Source: Paraburkholderia humisilvae (GTDB lineage Bacteria > Pseudomonadota > Gammaproteobacteria > Burkholderiales > Burkholderiaceae). Taken from it: a stretch of 64,000 nt of DNA. This document shows, one piece after another, positions 26,109 to 33,123 of the stretch. Position 1 is the stretch's first letter. Each line of letters starts with the position of its first letter. Below the pieces are notes generated by a model. That model searched no databases and had not been told where the DNA came from. It worked only from the letters and a program-made list of their open reading frames with translations. The translations under genes were made by a program, and so were the position numbers. Where the stretch lies: positions 1 to 64,000 of the forward strand of contig NZ_CADIKH010000032.1 of the NCBI RefSeq assembly GCF_902859855.1, written 5' to 3'.

Positions 26109-29054
26109 TTAATCGCCGTCGCCATCATCATCCGCCGTGGCGACCACCTTCGACCCGTCAATACCAACCTTCGTGTAGATCGAGTGCGGTTCCGGATAGG
26201 GCCTGTTACCCATCACGCCCTTCCATAGGACGTGATTAAACAGCTCTGGCGGAACACGATCCTCTCTCGAGAAGTCGAAGTCCTTCGTTGCGTTCGCCCA
26301 GTACGTCGCGTCATGTAGCGGATGAATGTCCGGACCCTGAGCAAATTGATTACCGTCGTTGCCGTTCTTCGCCGAGCCCGTGGCCACATTGCCAACGTTC
26401 GTGCCCTTCAGGATCGTCGACGCGACGGCGGTGTACGTCCACGCCCCGTTCCCCTTCGTGTCGAAGAGGTCGGCCATCGGCCTGGCATACGCCGTGTTCA
26501 GGTCAATGTGCTGGGTGCCAAGCACGTCTTCCATCGTACGGATCGCGTTGACCTGCGTATAGTTGGTGCTGACGACCGCGTGCTTTTTCACGTACGCGCC
26601 GACGACGTACGCGGTCGAGCGGTGCGAATCGACGTGGTCGGAACCGTCTTGCGAGTCGTCCTCGACCACCACGATCAACGTGTCCCGTGCGTACGGGCTG
26701 TTCGCGACGGTCTCGACCAGCTTGCCAACCGCGAAGTCGTTATCCGCTTCTTCCTGCTCAGCGGAACCCATCTGGCCGACGTTCTGCGTAAAGCTGCCCG
26801 TGTGGTCCGAGCCCATGCGAACGAGCTCAAATGACGGTAGTCCGCCGTTTGCGACGTACTGCTGGAACTCGCGGTTCCACTCGAGTTCGCGGAACGTGTC
26901 CGGATACGCCTGATCGAAACCACGGTAGTACTCGTCCGTGCGATTGACGAGCGTCGGCTTGAGCGGATGAGCCTGGACGATGCCGGCTGCGGACGGGTTG
27001 AGCAGCGGGTTGGCGATCGTGCCGATCGAGCCCACATTGTTGACCATTCCGCCATAGTTGCGCACCGTACCGCCGGCAGCCAGCACCGCATCATAGATAT
27101 TGGCTCTCTGATAGCCGAACGGCGCATCGGGCACCGAGATATCAGCGATGCCCGGTAGCGCGTTGGCCGTGCCGCCCGGCAGCGATGACGTGGCGTTCGT
27201 GACGGCGCCGTTCGTGGCAGCGTCGCGCATGGCGGTCGTGGGCAGGCCCACAGGCAGGCCGCGGTTGTCACCTTCCGATTCATACGCCATGCCGCGGCTG
27301 ACGCGAGCGTAGTTTTCCTGCTGCGAAACTTCCTCGGTCGGCGTGACGTGCGCGTGCTGTATCCATGACCAGCCATCCATCGAGCCGTCGCCCGGATCCA
27401 TGAAGTTGTCGATCGTGACGAAGTGCTCCGAGATATCGTGGAAGTTCGGCGTCGTGGCCTTGCCGTACATCGTCAACGTCGGATCGCCGTTCGCGCCATT
27501 GCCGAGGTCGCCGAGGACCTGGTCGAAGGTGCGATTCTCCTTCACGACGTAGATCACATGCCTGATGTGATCGCGCATGAACTGCATCGTCTTGAGATCG
27601 TTTTCCGACTCCTTCACCGAGTAATGGTTATTTTCGTCCACCTGGCTGGTCAGCCGGTCAAGTTCATCGTCCCGCGGAACCGGCGCGCTCACGAGCGCGC
27701 TCTGCTCAAGACCCAACTGGTACTGGGCCTGCGTGCCCGACTTGTAGAGCGGGTTCGGGCCGGTGACCGACTTGCCGTTGATGATGTACATCCGCGAACC
27801 ATCGGCGCTCAGCGTAACGTCCTTTGGCGCATAGGCCGTCGGCATGAAACCTTCGACGTGGTAACCGTTGTTGCCATCGTGCGAAATCACAGCAATCGAA
27901 TTGTCGCCGTTGTTGACGGCGTACAGGGTCCTGCCGTCCCTGGAAACGGTCACGTTGACGGTGTCACGTCCGCTGTACTTTGCATCGTTGCCTCGGCCGT
28001 TGCCGTTGCCGTTGCCGTTCCCGTTGCCATTACCATGGCCGTTCCCGTTCCCGTTGCCATGCCCGGAATCAATCGGCAGGTCGATCGTCTTCTCAACCCT
28101 GTGGCGGGCCGTATCGATGACGGCGATCTGGTCAGCATTCGAGACCGCTACGTAGAGCTTCGACTCGTCGGGCGAAAAGGACATGCCGTAGGCATTGCCC
28201 TGCACCGGGATGCGTGTGATGAACCGCGGCGCGGCGGGGTTCGACAGGTTCAACGCCACGACTTCCCGATCACGTACCGACGAGATGAACGCCGTGCCGT
28301 CGGCCTTCAGCGAAACGGCCCACGGGTACTCGCCACCCGCGACACCTTGCTGGCCCGACGTGTTGAACGGACGCAGATCGTATTCCGACATGAGCGTGTT
28401 CGAGCTCGTATCGATGATGGAAATCGAATCGTTGTAGTTGTTGGCAACGACGAGCATCCGGCCGTCGGCGGAGAGCGCCAGGCCGCCAGCATTCGGCTTC
28501 ACGCCCGAACCGATACCCTTGGTATGGTTCAGCGCAATGGACGCGGTCTGCGTCCATTGGGCCGATGGAGCAGCTGAAGCGCGGTTGTACACATAGACCT
28601 TGTCGTCAGCGCCGCCCGTGCCGTACAGCGCCCGGTTACCGTTCCAGACGAGACCATCGAACGCGTTGTTTTGATGAATAGCCTGCACAAGCTTCGGGTA
28701 GGCCTTGTTCGCACCCGACACATCGTAGATGAAGATGTACTGGGTCGAATCGGCATTATCCAGCGTGGCGTTATCGGAGCCGGTGTAGACCGTGTTGTAG
28801 CCAGCGGTGATCACGGCCAGCGTGTTGCCGTCCGGGCTCAACTGCGACTTGATGGCGCCACTCACTACCTGTGTCGGCTTGGCCGACAGTTGCGGGTTCA
28901 GCAGCTGTGCGACGGCACCAGGGATGGCCATAGGGGAGATGAATTGGCCAGTCGGCAAAAGCTCCATGTTGCTTTGCTGATCTGCCATTGCCAGACCCAG
29001 ACTACTCGTAATCACGCTGGCGGCAAGGCCGGCGTGAATGATGCTGCGATTCAT
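26109..29054 (-). CDS. YncE-type beta-propeller/phosphoesterase (alkaline phosphatase superfamily) protein
   Basis: About 981 residues. A signal peptide (IIHAGLAASVITSSLGLAMA) leads into a seven-bladed lactonase/YncE-like propeller (about 40-470) with repeats such as KSQLSPDGNTLAVITAGYN and LSADGRMLVVANNYNDSISI. The second half (about 490-970) is a phosphoesterase domain with HVIYVVKENRTFDQVLGDLG at its start and VVEDDSQDGSDHVDSHRS carrying metal ligands. The combination is known from annotated bifunctional YncE/alkaline phosphatase proteins. At about 331-356 there is a Gly-Asn/Gly-His tract encoded by 6-bp DNA repeats inside the propeller. The ATG at 29054 has GGAGG 6 nt upstream. Periplasmic or secreted; substrate unknown. 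Confidence 0.88.
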   Translation of the reverse strand: MNRSIIHAGLAASVITSSLGLAMADQQSNMELLPTGQFISPMAIPGAVAQLLNPQLSAKPTQVVSGAIKSQLSPDGNTLAVITAGYNTVYTGSDNATLDNADSTQYIFIYDVSGANKAYPKLVQAIHQNNAFDGLVWNGNRALYGTGGADDKVYVYNRASAAPSAQWTQTASIALNHTKGIGSGVKPNAGGLALSADGRMLVVANNYNDSISIIDTSSNTLMSEYDLRPFNTSGQQGVAGGEYPWAVSLKADGTAFISSVRDREVVALNLSNPAAPRFITRIPVQGNAYGMSFSPDESKLYVAVSNADQIAVIDTARHRVEKTIDLPIDSGHGNGNGNGHGNGNGNGNGNGNGRGNDAKYSGRDTVNVTVSRDGRTLYAVNNGDNSIAVISHDGNNGYHVEGFMPTAYAPKDVTLSADGSRMYIINGKSVTGPNPLYKSGTQAQYQLGLEQSALVSAPVPRDDELDRLTSQVDENNHYSVKESENDLKTMQFMRDHIRHVIYVVKENRTFDQVLGDLGNGANGDPTLTMYGKATTPNFHDISEHFVTIDNFMDPGDGSMDGWSWIQHAHVTPTEEVSQQENYARVSRGMAYESEGDNRGLPVGLPTTAMRDAATNGAVTNATSSLPGGTANALPGIADISVPDAPFGYQRANIYDAVLAAGGTVRNYGGMVNNVGSIGTIANPLLNPSAAGIVQAHPLKPTLVNRTDEYYRGFDQAYPDTFRELEWNREFQQYVANGGLPSFELVRMGSDHTGSFTQNVGQMGSAEQEEADNDFAVGKLVETVANSPYARDTLIVVVEDDSQDGSDHVDSHRSTAYVVGAYVKKHAVVSTNYTQVNAIRTMEDVLGTQHIDLNTAYARPMADLFDTKGNGAWTYTAVASTILKGTNVGNVATGSAKNGNDGNQFAQGPDIHPLHDATYWANATKDFDFSREDRVPPELFNHVLWKGVMGNRPYPEPHSIYTKVGIDGSKVVATADDDGDGD
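27996..28063 (-). repeat. GN-encoding hexanucleotide repeat inside the propeller gene
   Basis: Near-perfect tandem units of the type GGCAAC/GGGAAC (reverse strand) encode a Gly-Asn run with a few Gly-His units. Because the unit is 6 bp, length changes keep frame and only lengthen or shorten a surface loop. Confidence 0.8.
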
Positions 29055-29535
29055 TGTGAGCCTCCAGACTATTAAAAGCGGAATACCAAATTTGAGTTCG
29101 GCCTTAATCTTTTTGTTAGGTTTTTGACCTTGATTTAACAAGATGCGCTGGCGGAGTAAATCGGCCGGGTGGGGGTTATGCTGCTTTGTTCTGCCAGCCG
29201 GCACCATTTAGTCAGTGCCCAATGTCAACGCAATGACATGTGTAATGAAAAAAAACGTAAGTTTTACGTCACTCATCCTTAAATTACCTGATTGAGGTTT
29301 GTGAAGATCACTGCATTGGCCGTGTTCTGTCATTGCGTCGCATAACAGCCAAGTCCGCCGGCTCGGCCATGTGCTTGTGCAGTGACTGAAATCTCCGGTC
29401 AGAATGAGTTGCGCGAAAAGTCCTCGCAACAGCACGCGATATCGCCGGTCGCTGTTGCCGCTCTATCGTTTATAAAGGACTACGATATAGTCTGCATGCC
29501 AGTCGATGCGCGTGCTTTTCTAGCGTCGGATATCA
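29055..29535. other. Intergenic region upstream of the phosphoesterase gene
   Basis: About 480 bp. It contains an AT-rich stretch and an intrinsic-terminator-like hairpin at 29248-29269. A 75-codon frame at 29208-29435 has no support. Confidence 0.4.
29248..29269 (-). terminator. Intrinsic terminator on the reverse strand
   Basis: On the reverse strand ACGTAA-AAC-TTACGT is followed by a run of seven T. The stem is only 6 bp and AT-rich but the U-tract is good. It lies 270 bp downstream of the HisRS-like gene and 190 bp upstream of the phosphoesterase start, so it most likely ends the former transcript. Confidence 0.6.
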
Positions 29536-30178
29536 CTATATGAGACCTTGCGCGGTCATCGCCAACAGTAGCCGCTCAGCGCCGATGCCAAAGCCGGCGC
29601 CTTCTCGATATGCACCACCGCCTACCACTTGCTGTTGCGCTCCGAGTTCGGTGCAGCGCATCTCGAAGCCTCGCCCGTTCAGATAGTAGCTGAGGCCTCT
29701 GCGGGCTGAGCCGTCAATTTCATAGCGAAGTCCCAGTGAATCAAAAAAGCCCGTCACTATCGCCTGACTGCGCTTGACCGCCAACTCTGGATCGGCGCAC
29801 AGATATTCGAATCCAAATTGAGAGAATTCACGGTAACGGCCGGCCTGCGGTCGTTCATAGCGATAGCATCGAGCGATATAAAATAGCCTCCGCTCGGATC
29901 GGCGACCAAGCAACTCACGACATCGTTCCTGAAAGAGCGCTGTCGCCTCCGGGATCAGGCAGCAAGCCCGTCCTTTCTTGTCGGGGAAAGCCCACATTTG
30001 GCCGATGATTTCGCTGCCACCAGCCTTCTGGATGAACGTGTCCTGTGACCACAACGCAGGGACGATGGCCTCCTCTGCTCCGACGTTAATGAAGATAGCT
30101 CCGGTATCGAGTTTCCAGAGCGCGAATTTGCGTAGCTTCCTCGCCAACGATGAAACGTGTTCCTCGAACCATGGTCAT
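29536..30178 (-). pseudogene. HisRS-like class II synthetase core, interrupted by a +1 frameshift
   Basis: From the ATG at 30178 (AGGAGA 6 nt upstream) the frame reads RGTRFIVGEEATQIRALE and RYRSYLH, then TAA at 30086-30088. Skipping one T there restores NVGAEEAIVPALWSQ and an open frame to 29536. The product would be about 213 residues: a HisRS/HisZ-type catalytic core with motif 2 (YRYERPQAGRYREFSQFGFE), a histidine-type loop (LSYYLNGRGFE for the usual LxYYTGxxFE) and motif 3 (GFGIGAERLL). The anticodon-binding domain is absent, as in other stand-alone paralogues. It is preceded by a His-rich leader peptide and a terminator. It may be a recent pseudogene, a site of programmed shifting, a sequencing error, or the downstream frame may start internally. 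Confidence 0.8.
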
Positions 30179-30202
30179 CAGAATTCTCCTTTGGTTTGAA
30201 AA

Positions 30203-30227
30203 TAAAAAAAGGCGCCTGAGGCGCCTT
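30203..30227 (-). terminator. Attenuator: intrinsic terminator in the leader of the HisRS-like gene
   Basis: On the reverse strand AAGGCGCC-TCA-GGCGCCTT forms a perfect 8-bp GC-rich stem followed by a T-run, 25 nt before the ATG at 30178. It stands between the leader peptide and the structural gene, so it must be bypassed for expression. The sequence TGATGCGCC just after the last leader His codon can pair with GGCGCCTCA of the 5' arm and loop with one mismatch, a plausible antiterminator. Confidence 0.85.
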
Positions 30228-30273
30228 GGTCGCTTGTGCATGGAAACGGAAAAATGCGATCCCGGATTTCCTG

Positions 30274-30354
30274 CTATGGACGTAACGGACCACGGCGCAT
30301 CAGATGGTGACCGTGATGGGGGTGAGTCTTGCTCGGGACGTTACGCAGTTTCAT
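30274..30354 (-). CDS. Histidine-rich leader peptide (attenuation)
   Basis: A 26-residue open frame on the reverse strand, starting MKLRNVPSKT, with the cluster HPHHGHH at residues 11-17 (five His in seven codons), then LMRRGPLRP and TAG. The ribosome site is weak (TTGGCACC precedes the ATG). It ends 47 nt before the terminator hairpin. This is the arrangement of amino-acid-sensing attenuators such as hisL in enterobacteria: low charged tRNA-His stalls the ribosome on the His codons and prevents the terminator. The controlled gene is a HisRS-like paralogue, which makes the histidine codons meaningful. Confidence 0.8.
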   Translation of the reverse strand: MKLRNVPSKTHPHHGHHLMRRGPLRP

Positions 30355-30364
30355 GGTGCCAATA

Positions 30365-30392
30365 TTGACACACAAACTGATGCTTGTATAAC
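30365..30392 (+). promoter_or_regulatory. Sigma70-like promoter on the forward strand with no obvious gene
   Basis: TTGACA and TATAAC are spaced by 16 bp, close to consensus. It points right, away from the leader peptide, into a 300-bp stretch that has no gene on that strand before the end of the convergent GNAT gene. It could drive a small RNA or antisense transcript, or be chance in an AT-rich promoter region. Confidence 0.35.
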
Positions 30393-30694
30393 CATTACTA
30401 CACGCCGGCTGGCTGATTCAGGTCGACACGCCGGGCAACCTCCGTCGGCCGAACGGTGCCGTTAGCCTTGTTCGTCGGACGAGCGCGTTAAGGACTTGAG
30501 CAATAAGTGGCGCTGATGGTTGCGTGCGGCGCCTCGCGGCTTCCGCTTCGGCCGCTACCATCAAGTCTGATCCCAGGCCGACCGCTTTGCCGGGACGACG
30601 GCGACAAATGAGCGCTGCGTAAGTCGTCCAATGACGCTATGCCATCCTCGTCCGGAGGGTGACATCCGTGGCGTAAGTCACCTGGCACTCACGT
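30393..30694. other. Intergenic region between the leader and the GNAT gene
   Basis: About 300 bp, GC-rich, without a recognisable gene on either strand. It should hold the promoter of the His-leader transcript. Confidence 0.4.
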
Positions 30695-31303
30695 TTAATT
30701 TCTAACAGGTTCAGCAGAAAGCGGTACATGCAAGGTCATCATCACGTCGTCTACGGTACGCCCCATTAGCCGAAATCGATCGGACCTACGGCCGGTGTCG
30801 ACAAAGCCAAACCGCCTGTACAAGGCGACGGCCGCCGCGTTATCGCTGAATACAAACAGATCGATCCATTCAATCGCATTTTCCAACGCGAAATCTATCG
30901 CATGACGCATCAGCACGGTTCCCATTCCCCGGCGCCGAAATGACAGCTCGCATCCAATGCCGAGCGTCATCCTATGGTTTTCTGAGGGAATGTTCGACCC
31001 GAACAAGTCGAGGTGGCCGATAATCCGCTGGTCCTGGTCACGTACAGACCAGGCACGCATCCACCCGGGATGCCGGACTGGCAAAGCAAGGCTACGCTCA
31101 AACCGGGTACGTCGTTCGGGCGAAGAAACGTTGGGCGCTTGCTCGAATGGCGAGAATAGCGGTTGTCCGTCGCGACCGGACTCGGCGAACAGGCGATCGA
31201 TATGTTCAGCCCAAAGCCTGAAATCCTCTGGTACAACGGCAACGATCTTTGACACGTCAGGGCGCGCATCAGATTGCGTTAGAGACCGCACGTTCCGGCT
31301 CAT
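30695..31303 (-). CDS. GNAT family N-acetyltransferase
   Basis: A protein of about 202 residues. The C-terminal 140 residues show the acetyl-CoA fold: IIGHLDLFGSN (beta4), LGIGCELSFRRRGMGTVLMR (motif A; RRxGxGxxL binds the pyrophosphate), then LFVFSDNAAAVALYRRFGFV (motif B). The first 60 residues are a family-specific extension. Substrate unknown. The ATG at 31303 has AGGG about 8 nt upstream; a second one at 31324 is possible. Confidence 0.87.
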   Translation of the reverse strand: MSRNVRSLTQSDARPDVSKIVAVVPEDFRLWAEHIDRLFAESGRDGQPLFSPFEQAPNVSSPERRTRFERSLALPVRHPGWMRAWSVRDQDQRIIGHLDLFGSNIPSENHRMTLGIGCELSFRRRGMGTVLMRHAIDFALENAIEWIDLFVFSDNAAAVALYRRFGFVDTGRRSDRFRLMGRTVDDVMMTLHVPLSAEPVRN

Positions 31304-31529
31304 CGATGGCACCCTATACAACATGAGCGCGTTGCTTCATCACCGAGGCGAAGCCAATTCACTGAGTGGGACATGGTTGCGCTTATCTGATTGTGAATGC
31401 CGAACGCGTTCCGTTGCTTATCTGTTACCCTGGCAGCGGAAGAACTGCCTGCGAGCGAAGAGCTTATAACAGAGTTCAATAAAATCGGCCAGCGAATGGA
31501 TGGTTCATGCAGAATGACTAACCAACCGG

Positions 31530-32387
31530 ATGAGAGCAATCGTGAAGTTATTTGAGCCCTTTGTCCTTACCACCCCGCGATTTGTCATCCGGCCGCTTCG
31601 CGATGACGACATGCAAGCGCTTTTCGCAATCTGGTCGGATACTGAAGCGATGCGCTATTTTCCATTTCCGGCAGTGACGCGTCTGGATCAGGCAAAGGAT
31701 CGGGTCACGCGCAAATTGATGACCTCCTCTAGCGGGCAAGAACTCAATCCCACACCCCTTATGTCGCCACGCATTGAATCCGCACCAGCCGGCCCGGCAA
31801 CCCGGCAATCGGGCAACACGCAGGTCCCAGCAATCGTGCCGGCGCACACCGCCCTGGTGGTCATGCATTATCAGACTGACATCATCGCGCTATTTCCAGC
31901 GGTTGCGCCCACTTTGCTCGCCAATACGCGCAAGCTGTGTGACGCTGCCCGGAACAAAGGTGTCAGCGTTTATTTCGCCAAGATTCAGTTCAGCCCTGGC
32001 TATCCGGAAGTCAGCCCGTTGAACAGGAATGGCCAGGGGATCAAGCAACTGGGTCTTTTCGTCGATGACGCGATCTCGCCGGAACTCGGCAAGCAGGCCG
32101 ACGAACCGCTCATCATCGCGCATCGCGCGAGTGTGTTCTTCGGCACCGATCTGAAGGCGCGGCTCCGCGCGCAGGGTATCGATACACTGATCATGGTGGG
32201 CATCGCATCGACCGGTGTCGTGCTGTCGTCGGTTGCATATGCAAGCGACGCGGACTTTCGCCTGCTTACGGTCAAGGATTGCTGCTACGACCCGGATCAG
32301 ATCGTGCACGACCATCTCTTTTCAACGGCGTTCGATTCGCGCACCATGGTGCTCTCTCTCGCCGAAGCCTTGGCATTACTCGCCTAG
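31530..32387 (+). CDS. Chimeric frame: GNAT N-terminal fragment fused to an isochorismatase-like hydrolase
   Basis: Residues about 5-65 read as the start of a RimJ/RimL-type acetyltransferase (FVLTTPRFVIRPLRDDDMQA, then LFAIWSDTEAMRYFPF) that stops before its CoA-binding motif. From about residue 78 (ATG at 31761) the frame is a complete isochorismatase-fold cysteine hydrolase: TALVVMHYQTDI with the catalytic Asp, then LIIAHRASVFFGTDL and LIMVGIASTGVVLSSVAYAS. The usual nucleophile position (ATNVCVES) reads STGVVLSS, so the Cys is missing, as in one known subgroup. No ribosome site precedes 31761, while GAGAG precedes a GTG at 31542, so the fusion may really be translated. It is either a deletion scar or a new fusion. 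Confidence 0.75.
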   Translation: MRAIVKLFEPFVLTTPRFVIRPLRDDDMQALFAIWSDTEAMRYFPFPAVTRLDQAKDRVTRKLMTSSSGQELNPTPLMSPRIESAPAGPATRQSGNTQVPAIVPAHTALVVMHYQTDIIALFPAVAPTLLANTRKLCDAARNKGVSVYFAKIQFSPGYPEVSPLNRNGQGIKQLGLFVDDAISPELGKQADEPLIIAHRASVFFGTDLKARLRAQGIDTLIMVGIASTGVVLSSVAYASDADFRLLTVKDCCYDPDQIVHDHLFSTAFDSRTMVLSLAEALALLA

Positions 32388-32494
32388 CAAGCTGCCGGAC
32401 AGGCGCGTGCGCGCCGCTGGCGCGGATTGTCGATCCAGACGCAAGTCGTTCGTCGTATTCACGGACCGATCGGTCCGTCGACCTGGAGAACACG

Positions 32495-33121
32495 ATGCGC
32501 AAGCTCATTGTTTCCACTTTCATCAGTCTGGATGGCGTCACGCAATCCCCTGGCGGCCCCAAGGAAGATACCGGCGGCACATTCCACCTCGGGGGCTGGA
32601 TCGTTCCCTATGCCGATCCAGCCATCCGCCAAAACTTGCAGGACCTGCTGTCCCAGCCGTTCGAGTTACTGCTGGGGCGTTGCACCTACGACATTTTCGC
32701 GGCGTATTGGCCGCACGTACCGGCCGATTCAAATAGCCGCGCGATCGCTGACCTGTTCAACAGCGTCCCCAAGCACGTGGCCACGCATCGATCCGATGCC
32801 CTCGACTGGCAGAACAGTCATGCGCTGAAAGGCGACCTTGCCGACGCGATACGTACGCTCGCACGTCAGGACGGCGCCAATCTATTGAGTTTTGGCAGCG
32901 GCGACATGGTGCGCCAACTGCTCGCAGCCGGCCTGGTGGACGAGCTTCGGCTGCTGATTTACCCCGTGATGCTTGGGCACGGCAAGCGCCTGTTCGGCGA
33001 CGACGCTCTAGCATCCGCCTTCACATTGGCCCACTCGGCGAGCACGCCTGGCGGCGTGCTGATTACCCGCTACCTGCGCAGCGGCGCGGTGCGCACCGGA
33101 GCGTTCGAAGGCGCAGGATAA
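32495..33121 (+). CDS. RibD C-terminal-domain (dihydrofolate-reductase-fold) family protein
   Basis: A 208-residue protein starting MRKLIVSTFISLDGVTQSPG, the hallmark of the RibD-C/DHFR-like family, with ELLLGRCTYDIFAAYWP and NLLSFGSGDMVRQLLAAGLV (NADPH site) and DELRLLIYPVMLGHGKRLF near the C-terminus. These are NADPH reductases, mostly uncharacterised. GGAG lies 6 nt before the ATG. It follows the isochorismatase-like gene by about 107 bp on the same strand. Confidence 0.9.
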   Translation: MRKLIVSTFISLDGVTQSPGGPKEDTGGTFHLGGWIVPYADPAIRQNLQDLLSQPFELLLGRCTYDIFAAYWPHVPADSNSRAIADLFNSVPKHVATHRSDALDWQNSHALKGDLADAIRTLARQDGANLLSFGSGDMVRQLLAAGLVDELRLLIYPVMLGHGKRLFGDDALASAFTLAHSASTPGGVLITRYLRSGAVRTGAFEGAG

Positions 33122-33123
33122 CG

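Noticed and set aside
29208..29435. 75-codon reverse frame between the phosphoesterase and HisRS-like genes
   Set aside because: It runs through the terminator hairpin at 29248-29269 and has no family pattern.
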